This document shows positions 23,940 through 35,109 of a stretch of DNA of 51,589 bases, piece after piece. A program made the translations under genes and the position numbers. Under the pieces are notes generated by a model. It was not told the DNA's origin, made no database searches, and saw only the letters and a list, made by a program, of their open reading frames with translations. The stretch spans positions 45,507-97,095 of the forward strand of contig JBNGIQ010008825.1 in the NCBI GenBank assembly GCA_049999765.1, in the 5' to 3' direction. This DNA comes from Phaeoceros laevis. Taxonomy: Eukaryota > Anthocerotophyta > Anthocerotopsida > Notothyladales. The first letter of the stretch is position 1; every line of letters begins with the position of its first letter.

Positions 23940-24019
23940 TGTAATTCAGCACAGTGAGGGGTTGGTTCCAGACTCTTAAAAAGGCACGAACCCGATGAGA
24001 CTGCCTGTGGATCCCCGAC

Positions 24020-24185
24020 ACTGAGAGTGGGTTCATTACCCCAACCACCAGATATAAACTTCCTTCCCGAGAGTGACAGTGGGGTCATTACCCCAACCAC
24101 CANNNNNNNNNNAAACTTCCTTCCCGAGAGTGACAGTGGGGTCATTACCCCAACCACCATATATAAACTTCTTTCCCTCCCGAGA
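24020..24185. repeat. Tandem repeat of about 52 bp inside the NUP93 pseudogene
   Basis: At least three copies of a unit containing GAGAGTGACAGTGGGGTCAT and TACCCCAACCACCATATATA are present, one containing the 10-N gap. Each unit holds the inverted repeat GGGGTCATTACCCC. The array interrupts what was exon 9 of the NUP93 copy. The true copy number is uncertain because of the gap. Confidence 0.8.
24103..24112. other. Assembly gap (10 N) with identical 47-bp flanks
   Basis: The 47 bases before the gap (24056-24102) are identical to the 47 bases after it (24113-24159). Probably one unmerged contig overlap rather than missing sequence, although the locus is also tandemly repeated. Confidence 0.9.
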
Positions 24186-24710
24186 GCAGACTGCAACCCA
24201 ACCACCCCCAAACCCTTTTCTCGGCACCGAGACGTGGGCCACACAGCTTCGGACCTATCCAGGTTGTCAGTTAAAGTTGTCAAGCTGCCAGCTTTTGTCC
24301 GCTTCATGTCGAAAGACAGAGTCAAAATAACAGATCAGAAGTTACGCACAACTTTCTGCTGCTGTCCCAAACAGATCGCCAGTTTGCACACCTGCGCATG
24401 GATGGATTTGCATTGTCTCTAGAAGATACTTGTTGTGGCCTGCTGCAAGTGGTGTCTAGCCCCTGCCACCATTGCCGTCCTCCTTAACAGAATGGACGGC
24501 CTGTCCACATCTGCGCCTAGGAGGGACTGACAGAAATCCCATATTTCAGCTGCTCATGATCATCGAGCAATGGGTAAATCACAGTCCAAACTCTGGTACA
24601 TCGACATCGACAAATGTCAGTATGCATGGAACAAGGAAGAGCAACTACAGCACTTCTTCGAATGGAAGTCTCCTTGCCCTAGCAGCGTTCAGTCTAAGCC
24701 TTCCATCATG

Positions 24711-26253
24711 GGCACGGAGGGCAAATTCAGGTCACATGTGCTCTGGTGTATGGAAAAACAAGGTACGACGAAGGTAGGGGTATGTCGAAAACAAGGTTTG
24801 GTCTCCACCATAGCCTTACATCCAGTCACTCAGAGTGCGGAAGAGAGCTGCAGGTGCCATAACCGGGCACGCCAATGTGCAAGAGTCTTGGTATGTATGG
24901 GGACGGCTTCTCCGCAACTTCCTGCCGACAGACACGATTGTACAGAAGGTTTTGCAACGCATGACCGGGTACGGCTTGCTAATAAGCGGAGGTTGTGGAA
25001 GCGGAACAAGCATTTCAAGGCTGCTTGGTGTCGAATTAGGGCTGTCAGACGGATTATCTGGCCATGCACCGCACTCGTTGTCGCTGTGCCTTCTGGAGGG
25101 CGACGTGTTGGGAGCTGAAACTACTTTCTCCCAATCTGGCTGGTCCTATGGAACCTTGCATCCGAAGCTGTGGAGAGCTATCTCCCCATGAGTTTACCTT
25201 GTACCCCGGAAGGCTGATAAAGAGATCATGTCGTTACGCCAAAATGAGTTGTTGGAGATGATCATGTTCAAGCTTTTGAGTGATGTTGTGATTGGCGGCA
25301 CTCCTTTGTCGGCACAACCATACTCAGCTACGGTTAGAGGATGAAGGACAAGAGTATCGATCAGCCTAGCGTTCCATTGAGCCCTGGCGGCTCGCTGCAA
25401 CGCACGAGGCAAAGGAGAAGCGAAGGTGGTGGGGCATACATCCACAAAGCTACCCTCAGGACTGCAGCTGCACGCCAGTGTCGCCACCAGGATCCGATTT
25501 CATTCGAGTAACCCAATTTTGAAATTCGGTAGTGAATATGGATTTACAGTCCTGGAAGATGGAGGTGGACCTGGTGGACCACAGCACCTCCAATTAGATG
25601 ATCACGATTCCTTGGACAGTGGTAGCAATCCTGTCAAGTGGCCCTTTGCATAGTGTGCAGTGACACTGCAGTCTCGTCCGCCATAGCCGAACTGATGCTC
25701 GAGTGCCAATATTGTGCTCGAGCAGCAGGAAGCAAGGATACTGAACGAGGGTGCACGCCTCTTCTCTTCCTGAATTCGAAGCTGCCTGTTGCCAGGCTTA
25801 GGTACGTCAATGGCGTACCGGTTCTCCTTGCCCGCATTCATGGACAAGCGTGCAGCAAGGTCCTGGCCTCGTCATTGCCGTGGGACCAGGACAGGGGATG
25901 GATGCTCCGGCCGCCCCTCGGGGAGGTGCACATCCGCCTGCTCAGAATTGAAAGGCACTGGAAAAGCGCAACTTCCTGGGATCTTCAGGGGCGGAGTTCG
26001 CCATCGGCTGCGGAACAACTTCGAGCTAGGGTTCGCAGCAGAGCGGGATGGGGACAGGGAGACCTCCGCATTGGCCTAGCTACAGACTCACACTCCAGCT
26101 CGAGGCGCTGCTGCTGCCTGAGCTTCCCAAGTGCATGTGCCCCGAAGCAAGTAGGACCACAGCAGAGCACCAGCACCGGGGAATCTATGCCACGAGTGCG
26201 GCAGGAATTTCGTACCAGGAGCTGGGTGGGAGCCTCCGTGTGACAGTGCGACA
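24711..26253. other. Stretch without a supportable gene
   Basis: Several open frames of 65-200 codons occur on both strands (longest 25638-26243, +), none with splice continuity or a recognisable domain. A Gly/Ser-rich run near 24970-25010 (LLISGGCGSGTS) looks loosely like a P-loop but lacks the Lys. The part closest to 26254 may be the decayed upstream portion of the CHAT gene. Confidence 0.4.
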
Positions 26254-26690
26254 CACTACTTGAAGCACCCTCACCGCATCCTCATCGACCCAGTGACCGC
26301 AGTGCTTAACCGCATGGACTTGACCGACGAACTCGTCATCTCTCCCTGCGGCATCCTCAACAGAGTTCCGTTCGCTCTGTTGAGGATGCCGAAGACGGCA
26401 AACACCTCTTCGAGCGTCACACCGTTTGTGTGGCCCCGTCTTTCCTGGCCCTGGGCGCCAGAAAACAGCAGGCACACATGGCTGCTGATGACACCACTAT
26501 CGTTGCCAACGCATCATACCACCAAGCCAGCTACAAACCTCCCGAAAGCGTCAAGGAGGATCCGTTCCACGACCAGGAGGTAGTTTGCCTACACAAAACA
26601 CGGGTGCCAGCCCGGAAGGATATCACGACTGAAGATGAAGCCTCGCAAAAGCGTCTTCACCTATCAACATGCACCAGCCGATGTTCCAAC
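26254..26690 (+). pseudogene. CHAT-domain protein relic with one frameshift
   Basis: The frame starting near 26260 reads RILIDPVTAVLN, DELVISPCGILNRVPFAL, the classic first half of a CHAT (caspase-like) domain, in which LVI-P-G-L--VPFAAL is typical. From about 26380 the homology continues in another frame: DGKHLFERHTVCVAPSFLAL, then QKRLHLSTC near 26650-26675. The expected catalytic motif is HLATHG, and here the second His is Cys. The frameshift, the lost His and the absence of a matching TPR region upstream indicate a dead gene fragment. In plants and algae CHAT domains often follow TPR repeats. An undetected small intron at the frame change is a less likely alternative. Confidence 0.7.
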
Positions 26691-27008
26691 CCGGGTCTGT
26701 TCCGTGGGTCAGGGAACTAATCTACCACTAGACTACAAGTGCCGTCTTGCAACACTATACAAAGTATGTACATTTTGTAACGTGGCGTGATCCAACAGGC
26801 AAGGCAAGCTGCCTTAAAAAGGGGCATTTCTCGTGGCGGCCCGGCCATGGATGAATAGAACACACTATACTATCCGTGGTCATTGCAGGTCTGCGTCATA
26901 CCGGCCTAATGAGGGCAGTGGAGGCTCGCAAGTTATGCTGACCAATAGCAAGCAACTGTAAAGGCTCACTCAGTTCCGGAAATATGTTCTTGAGCAAAAA
27001 CCGCCACC
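26691..27008. other. Intergenic, no gene seen
   Basis: About 320 bp between the CHAT relic and the end of the coiled-coil gene. Expected to contain the 3' UTR of the latter. Nothing else is visible. Confidence 0.45.
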
Positions 27009-27096
27009 TTACACATACCAGGGTCCATCTGTCTCACGCAAGAAAGGAATGTCAGATGCGATGTCCTGGGTTTTTTTGAAGGCATGGGAAAGTATC

Positions 27097-27131
<35 letters not shown>

Positions 27132-30100
27132 CATATACCTGTCCATGTTACTTCGTTCCCACCTCCAACTGCTCACTAAATCTGGCCAAAGAGAAAAATT
27201 TTCGATGGTCTGTCCTCTTATGGCATCCATCACCTGAGGTCGAAGGCAATCAGCCTACAAAGTAGCGGGACTAATGACATTTAAACGAGAGAGTGCTCTG
27301 ACATACCTCATCTGTGCGGATAACGTTGTTATTGTAGAGAACCTCCCTGGAATTCTTGTCATGAAACGTCAATACCTGTTAGCAGATTTGAGTGTCGTCA
27401 GTGAAGGTGGCAGTAGCTCATCCCGGAACCGGAAAAGAACATGGTTTTGAGAAAGACCTTGACGCAAAGCCCAAGAATATCTCCTGGCTGAGATTCATAG
27501 GGATTGTCTTCCTCTCCGGGCATCAGCACCTAGAGATGCACGAAACGAGAGACTGACGATTGGCAGGAATTAACAACTTGAAAGAGCCGGCTGCCAAGGA
27601 TGAATTAGGAGAGTTCTAGTCATTAGGTTAAATCACTGTACCAGGTCAAGGAGCATGTTGGATGACTGAGATCCGGGCATGGTTGCATCTTCGAAACTGA
27701 CTTCGCCAACAGCGGCATCCACGTGGAAGTAGTGGACAGCTGCTTGACACACTCCTCCCATAGTACCTCCTATTTTAAGTTGCTGATACACCTGTTAGAT
27801 TTGCCTGTTAGTGACAGTGTCGGCGACCTTTTCCAGCTGTTGACCAAGTAACAACCTAAAGTCGCCTTTTGTTGAACAAACCTTGCTATTAACAAGGAGC
27901 TCAACTTCAAAGGTCGCCAGAACAGTTAAGGGGTTGCCTGGTGAAGAAAGAAGTGTCTACAGCAGAGACATTCAGTCAAACAAATCACAATGCAGGACCA
28001 TACTAGAAAAAGCAGAATCCCACGCTTTGCATCACAACAAGAGAGGTGAGTTTACAGGATGATCTGGCGGAGCATGCTTGGCAGATATTGCAGCTCCTGA
28101 TACCAATACATCTTTCACCTGCACATGTCACACAAGGTTACAGAAAATCAAAGCCGCTTCAACCAAGTATGCTGACGTACTCCACATCTTTTGCAACATT
28201 CGCCAGCTTTTGGAAGGACAAAACACGTCTTAGATTGCTTACCTTCGCTGCAGATACCAGCCTACGATGGTGCTCAATTTCATCATCCAAATCGTACCCT
28301 TACAGAACAACCCACAATGTCAGCACACGCTGCAGAACAGGTCATAGCAAAGGTAGTCTGTAACAAATGAAGACAACTCAAAGATGAAGCGGCATTTGTA
28401 TCTATGTTTTAGCTGCATGATAATCTTCCGGTGAGTACCTCCAAGGCGTCGAATCTCCTTTTTCAAGCGCTCCACCTTACTGGCACACTCAGCTTTTGCG
28501 GCAGCCAGAAGTGCCTCAAGCTCTGCCAATTTGGCACTAAGACTGTCGGATCCACCTCGATGGGCATCAATGTCGGACTTCAGTCGAAGCCTTTCCTCGT
28601 CCCGAAGCACCTGCAGCTCAACAACCCTACCTTGTACATGTCGGACCTTCCCAGCCAGACTCGACTGGAGATCAAATGGAGCTCCCAACGCATCCTTATT
28701 TAACTGGAACTGTCGATCTACATATTCAGAGAACTGCATCAATGCTGATTCCGCCTCTGAGATTTGAGAGAGCAGATCTTGCACTTTAGCAGTATCAACC
28801 GCTTTTCCTGTGCGCAAAATTGATAACTCTGTCTTCAACGCCTCTAATGCACTAATCACTTCGACTTCATCACTATTCCTAGCAATAGTGTCAATTGCAT
28901 CTTCCCTTGTGACTGGACTAGCATGATCTCTAATAGAGGTCTGGACGTCCTTCAGGTGCTGTCTGAGGCGGTCTAACTCTTTTTCGGAAGTACCAGACTT
29001 GCCCTCATGTTCTAGCCTTTGCCTGTCAGCTTCTTCCTTTTCAGCAAGGGCAATCCTCAATCTTTCTGCAACATCATTAGCATGTTGAGCATGCCTTTGC
29101 TGAAGTTCCTCCTTCTCACTTTGCAAGTTGGTTAATTGAGCCAACGCTTGCTTAGAAGCTGCTTCGAGAGTGTCATGCCGTACTTTCATTTGCTTGATTC
29201 TTGTGACACTCTTGCTCCTAGCCTTGTCCGTCCTGGGTTCCTCAATATCCGCTTCCGTCCCCACGAACTCAAGTGCAGCTTCCATTTCGTGAATCCTTGA
29301 TGTCAGCTCAGAAATCTCATGGAGGTCCTTGTCATGAGACTCCCTCAAGGTGTCTAATTCGCCTCTCTGCTTGATTAGCTTATCAAGAGTTTCATGACCC
29401 TTTGATTCCCCTGTCAAAAGTGTTCGGGCTCTGGCTGCAAGAGATTCTGCTGCTATTTTCAGCTCCCAGGAACCATGGAGTCCGCCATATGTATGTTCCA
29501 AATCCAAAATCCCATCAACCGTAGACGTCAAAGTATGCATCTCCAGTATCCTTTGCTTCACGTCCCGGAGCTCCTGCTCCAAAGCAGTGGTCGAGTGCAG
29601 GTATTCCCTGTTTGCTGCCTGCACTTGTTCCTTTTCTTTTAACAGTTGTTGTATCTTTGAAACAATGTTTGCATACTTGCTGCTATCACTCTTGTCGTTG
29701 TCTGCTTCAAAAGAACCTCCCAAAGAATTGTAGACGGTAAATAAAGTTTTCAGACCATCTCCCTTTTCCAATTCCATTTGCTTCAATTTCCCTCCCAACT
29801 CCAATAGTTTTGCCTCACAGTCTGACACCACTACATCCACTTTGCTCTTTGCTTTTTGCCATTCCTGCCGCATAATATACACAAAAGTTAGATACAGGCC
29901 ACCTTTGACAATGGTGCTTTTGGGCTGGGTGGTGAGTATTGATACCTCAGCCGCTCCTTGAGCCCGAAGAAGCCTTATCTTTTGCTCTTTGATGATGGCG
30001 AAAATCTGCAAAGGGTCTTGGTCTTGGAATCTACCTGTCAAATCTTTGTTGTCGTGTCCTTGTCCAAAATTAAGCATCCTAAGTAGCCCCGGAGACTCAG

Positions 30101-32713
30101 GCTGATCTTTCGCTGGCTGGGAAAGAAGTTCCCCTCTAATTCCTTGAACCATTGCATTCAATGAGTCATTTTCCTTCCTCAAGTGGCATGCGACTTTGTA
30201 TGTAGCATCTACCTGCACCACAAATGGCGCACCAGCTTCTGATGTCCATGTGGTTCTCATTTGCACAGAACTAAGAAACATCGCTCTGAAGTAACATTTT
30301 TTAGGACATCTCTATGAGGGAGCTAAAAAGCACCTTGAACAAGAGCTGCCCAAAAGATTGATGAAGCCTTCTCAAACCTAAAAACCACCTGCTATTCTCC
30401 AGCCCAACCTCGTTAAGCTTGATTAATGTATGGGACGTTTGGCCGTCCACTGGACCAAGTTCCAGTTGGCTTGGAGCAGTAAACAACATACGTTGCTCCA
30501 CCTCGTCGAATGTTGCTGATTCCGCAACAGATCTTTCCAAATCTGCAAGACTACCCAGCATTTTGTCTGCTTCCTGTAGCTCATACTGCAGCAGTCAGAA
30601 TATAGAGCGTAAGCAATAGTGTTAATGAGAATGTTATCCTTCGCCCTGACATATTTAGCAGAGAGTAGAAGCTTCACGCTACATTTGCAGCATCCCTCTC
30701 TGTTGCCAGTTGAGCAGTCCTGGCTTGCAGACTTTCCTGTGCAGCCTTCTGATTTACCGCTTCTCTGACTCCTCTCTTCAATCGTTCTGCTTCTCGGATT
30801 GTCAAAGCTAGGTTCTCTGACTTCTCGCTCAGTTCCTTTGTCTGCAGTGATGGTAGAACGTGTAACATTTCAGCACCCAATGTCCTGACTAGAATCCCAT
30901 GATACAAGTACACATGAACTACATCACCTGGTTCACAGCTAAGGTAGTACCATTAACTAAGAAAGAGCTAGGGCTCTTCCTTCCCAGTTCATCTGATACT
31001 TATACAATAGGTCTAATAACCTGCAATTCTTGCAGTTTGCTTCTTGTATGATGAGCAGACTTGAGATGAGGAGACCTGGCATGTGCTTACAAGCTGAACA
31101 GGTTTTCACTAAACATGACCATCTAGTATAGAGGTAAAACTGTGCGCTGACTCCTTAGTGCAGTGATCGTACCAGTCTAGCATTCTCTTCCCTAAGTTGG
31201 ATTATTTTCTCCGCCACAAACGAGTTTTCCACCCTTGAACGCAGCACTTCGGAGTCATTACTGACAGTATCCGACAATGGGTGTGGCTCTTTCCTGTGGA
31301 CAAGGTTTGAAAGAAAGCCAGCACCATTTACAGGTGTTCCACTTCGTGAAGATCGCCCGTGATGGCGTTTTCCTTTCAACCCCATAACTCGCTTCAAAAA
31401 GCTGAAGGAGCTATCATTTACACTGCTATCATCCCTGATCTCTAGGGGTTTGAGTCTTCCAAGTCTGTCAAGAGGTTCTTCGAGAACCCTGAGAAGCTCA
31501 TCCAATTGATTCTGGAGCAGCTGTCTCTTAAGTTCTGACACATGTAGCTCCTGTTTGAGTCCACCAATCTGCAAGACGGGCAAAAGACAGGATGTCAACA
31601 TAGTCACAGAAACCAAGAAGTTAAGGAAGCTAAAGATTATGGTCTCAAGGGAGAAATAACAATTTCAGCAGCTGGTGGTCATACTTAGAATAGTAGATTG
31701 CTCTTCATTCAAATGAAGCTTGACCGGTCTCAGTACCTTCTGATCACTCTCTGCAACAACCAGAGAAAGCTTCAACTTTATTTCTTCAGCTTGAAGTTTA
31801 ACAAATTCCAGTTCTCTCTCAAACCTCTGGCCATATTGAATAACATATAGAGACCAGCTTATCAATTACCACAGGGAGAAGAAGCATTCAAGACACCTGC
31901 AAGAAACAACTGACGGTTCCTCTGTCTGGACCAATTAAAGTAAAAGCCTCTTTAACTTGTTCCTCAGGATTCGGTTCACCTTGCTGGCTGAATCCAACTG
32001 GTCACGAAGAACTTTGATTTTCTTCTTGTGTGTTGACAGACCAACATCACGCTCATTAGCGGCTGCCTCAAGAGCTGAGATTCTGTTCAACAACGTGTCA
32101 ATACCCATACTGCACTGAAGAGCGAGTACCGGTGCCGAGCAAGTGGATTACAGGAAAGAAAACCTGCGGCTGAGGCGGGTCAACGCTTCAAAGTCTTGCT
32201 CGGAGTCCCTTCGATGTTGTTCTTGCTCTAAGAGCAGATCTGCTTCAGCTTTTTTAGCAAGATATTTCCAGTGTTCGAGCGTGCCCTCAGGACTAGCTGC
32301 CATGCTGTAACCAACAACCATGACCTTGTGAAGCACACCTAACTAATCCGTATCAGAGCCTGGAAAGAAAAGATTCAAAGAGCTTACGTCATCATAAGCG
32401 TTGAATCTGCTCGCTTTAAAGGAGGGGGGCCTGAGCTTGTCCTTCCTCTCTGTCTTGAGCTTGACCGGGTTTCTGGGAGAAAAGACTGCATTACAGGTAG
32501 TCAATTAGCACAGGAGAACTCATAGTGAGGATGTTCATAGCCAGCTATGGGACCAGTAAGCCAAGAGATGCGTATAGACTGACAGCTTACACCAGTCATG
32601 GCCCCAGGAATAGCTACAGTTTGGCCAACAATTGTGGCTGATACACTAGCTGGTCGACCAGCTTCATCGATCCACCCAGATCCTTTCGCTGGCTGGAGCA
32701 AAGTGAAAGCCAT
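27009..32713 (-). CDS. Large coiled-coil protein with beta-rich C-terminus
   Basis: Eighteen exons join in frame to 1,209 residues: 32593-32713, 32388-32472, 32164-32304, 31980-32109, 31737-31826, 31173-31568, 30683-30841, 30334-30585, 29946-30212, 28439-29864, 28243-28298, 28056-28118, 27882-27956, 27642-27791, 27458-27529, 27307-27375, 27234-27254, 27009-27065. Residues about 1-70 are low-complexity with a Ser/Arg patch. Residues about 75-1000 are heptad-rich coiled coil with breaks. The last 200 read as alternating strands (LTVLATFEVELLVNSK, GGTMGGVCQAAVHYFHVD, SSNMLLDLVLMPGEED, YESQPGDILGLCVKVLTFHD, REVLYNNNVIRTDE) and could be a C2-like sandwich (inference). I do not recognise the family; a cytoskeletal or centriole/cilium scaffold is possible. 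The last two small exons are the least certain. Confidence 0.75.
27098..27131. repeat. (GTAGGCA)n microsatellite
   Basis: Nearly five copies of GTAGGCA/GCAGTAG in the last intron of the coiled-coil gene. Confidence 0.95.
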
Positions 32714-33744
32714 GCTACTGGGTCAGGCAGCGACTAAACCCCAAAACCACGTCCTACTCCAGATTTTCAAATCGTAAATCTGTTTCGGATAGATCTCCAA
32801 TCGACAAAGGCTATGCCATTGTCTACAACTGCAACCCAGAGACGGATGTAAGATTAAATTAGCCAAAATTCAAAACGCAGATTCTAGAGCTTCAAACCAA
32901 GTTCCTCACCCGCCGTGTTCTGTCTTGCATGTAGATCTTTCCTGAGCATGTAGGGGAAAATGTTTCTGTTGGGCAACTTGTAAACAATGCAAGGGCACAT
33001 CCAGATGCTCAGCCTTCGGCGTAACATAGCTCCAACTTGACGGGTGTCATACAAACATTGTGGAAGGATATCATACAAAGACAAATAGTGACCAAGCAGC
33101 AGAAGCCTCGGTGGCAAGAAATTGCAACTGTCTGACATGCAAAACTGCGCCCAGAAGAATTTTTGCAAAAGACCCTTTTCGTTCAGGCGAAACAGGGTCA
33201 CATCCACTGGATGATGAATAGAGCGTTGCAAATTGAGGCCTTGTACAACTTGAGGGCACTAGAAGCAAGTGTTCGCAGCTCGGGTGCTGCCGACCAGGAT
33301 CCAATGGTGTATTCTCTACAGCCTTAAGTTCCGTAAGAGCGTCAAGAACAGCCCGGACTATTGTCATGGCTATTCCCTCAAAACATGATCCCGGGAAGGT
33401 GTCCCAGGTATTTAAAGAGGCACCTTTCCCTCCAAGACCATCTGAAAATCGCACCACCGAATGGAGTGGCCAATTCTGACAGACATCCCAACCAAACCTA
33501 CCGCGGCTGCCAGTTTGGTCACAATGAATGTTTGAAAAGACCACCGTCCCTTCCGTGGTTAGAAAGTTTTGGCAGATTAGTACCCAAGTCCTTCTACTTA
33601 TAGATAGGAAGGCCACACGAATTAAAGCGGACTAGAGACTACAGAACAGACGTAGTAGCCATTTGCCTTTTCCAAGATTCTCGATCTTGGATATTAACAG
33701 CGTGTACGTCGCATTGGGTTTCCAGAATCCGGCCTCTTCACACT
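32714..33744. other. Upstream region of the coiled-coil gene
   Basis: Contains the probable promoter of the coiled-coil gene. An open frame at 33071-33616 (-, 181 codons) has no domain and no splice partners, so I do not call it. Contains TGATCCCGGGAAGGTGTCCC and other non-repetitive sequence. Confidence 0.4.
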
Positions 33745-33900
33745 CAATCCAACTGAGTGCTTGAAAGGTTTCNNNNNNNNNNNNNNNNNNNNNNNNNNNN
33801 NNNNNNNNNNNNNNNNNNNNNNNNNNNNNNNNNNNNNNNNNNNNNNNNNNNNNNNNNNNNNNNNNNNNNNNNCAATCCAACTGAGTGCTTGAAAGGTTTC
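33745..33900. other. Assembly gap (100 N) with identical 28-bp flanks
   Basis: N run at 33773-33872. The 28 bases before it (CAATCCAACTGAGTGCTTGA and eight more) recur exactly right after it. Either a true direct repeat straddles the gap or the contig ends overlap and the gap is artificial. Confidence 0.9.
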
Positions 33901-35109
33901 ACATATCTTTATGATCACAAAGACATTAAATAACAACCTCAGTAACTATTATGTAAGATCAACTTATTAGCCATCCTATATGGCAATACATAACTTCTGG
34001 TTTAAATTTTGTTCAAAGAAACATAGTGGTTTGCAAACTTTGCAAGTATTGCTTCTATTTTCATATCAATGACACAGTCCATCGGTAGTGGAACAAAATC
34101 AAGCATTAAGAAGCCTAAAATCTTGGACTAATAGTTTCTAATTTATTATACACTCCTAGTCTCCTAGAGTTCTATCTTGAATACACATGACGGATTTGCT
34201 CATTTTCTGAACATTTCAAATGAATAAAGACACTGTGATTTTATGAATATTTTTAATTTTTATTCATGATAATTATACTAGTTTGGACTTGAGTATGTAA
34301 TAACATGACTGCAAAGGTTTCTTGCTTTAATGGTTTCTTTATTTTCTTTAAAAAGTACTATCTTCTTGTTCTGGAATCTCAATCCTAAATCCCCACCAAC
34401 TTCCTTTATTTGTTGAATATTGCTATGCAGCATAGTCTACTAAAGAAGTTTGATATTTCGCCTCTTATAAGTTAACCTTTCATACCCCCTATTCAAGATT
34501 TAGCACTTCCAGTACTATCATAATTGAATCAGACTGGTTATACTAACATATACACATGAAAACGAATGGATGTTTCATGTGATTTTCAGACTGGTTATAC
34601 TAACATATACACATGAAAACAAATGTATGTTTCATGTGATTTTCTAAACAGGTCCAGATTCTTATGAAAAAGTGAAACTTCCATTTAAAATAAATTTCTA
34701 CTAGCCCCTAATGTCACAGTCCCTAGACTCCTTAGCATAAATAGATGTAATGTTCTTCCTTGCTCCATAGGTAGTTTTAATCTTTCCAAAGCCTTTAGAA
34801 CAAGTTGAGCAAGCTCCTTCTTCCTAAGCTCTTCCATAATGTTTTTTTTCTTCGAACACATTAAAAAAGCTCTAGAGCCATGCTCTTGCATTTAGTTCTT
34901 GAAAAAAAATGCATCTAGAGAAGACCATTTTGTTGTTTGATCTTCTCAACCATAGGTTGGGGAGCCAGGAAACAGAGTAGCTGACCTTTCAACATACAAG
35001 GGGTGCATATTATGGACCCTTTGAAATTTGCAAGCTATCATGTTGTCTCTTCAAGGAATACGAAGAGAAACACCAGTACCCCTCAAACGCTCTTATAAGA
35101 ATAGCCAAA
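33901..35109. other. AT-rich island without a clear gene
   Basis: Base composition shifts sharply to AT-rich here compared with the genes on either side. A 57-bp unit starting CAGACTGGTTATACTAACAT is tandemly duplicated at 34530-34586 and 34587-34643 with few differences. A short minus-strand frame (34685-34891) encodes a Lys/Leu/Glu-rich helical peptide but is too small and isolated to call. It could be decayed transposon sequence or the promoter side of the next gene. Confidence 0.6.

Larger units (their letters stand above)
23940..24710 (-). pseudogene. Partial NUP93 duplicate, frameshifted, introns retained
   Basis: This stretch aligns along its length with about 15795-16560 of the NUP93 gene, in the same orientation, covering exon 9, exon 8 and the end of exon 6 with intron sequence between. 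Shared text includes GGTTGGTTCCAGACTC, TGCCTGTGGATCCCC, CCTGCCACCATTG, TGTCCACATCT and CATGGAACAAGGAAGAG (CATGAAACAAGGAAGAG in the parent). Introns are present, so this is a segmental DNA copy and not a retrocopy. It is broken: the exon 9 copy lacks a base and is split by a tandem-repeat insertion at about 24020-24185, and the exon 8 copy has a one-base deletion that brings a stop within about 17 codons. Confidence 0.85.

Noticed and set aside
24977-25020. P-loop-like run LLISGGCGSGTS
   Set aside because: Lacks the invariant Lys-Ser/Thr of a Walker A motif and no other NTPase motif is present.
33071-33616. 181-codon minus-strand frame upstream of the coiled-coil gene
   Set aside because: No domain, no splice partners and a composition like intergenic sequence; it lies in the probable promoter region.
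33745-33936. Minus-strand frames spanning the 100-N gap
   Set aside because: Most of each frame is unknown sequence and the flanks are duplicated, so the frame has no meaning.
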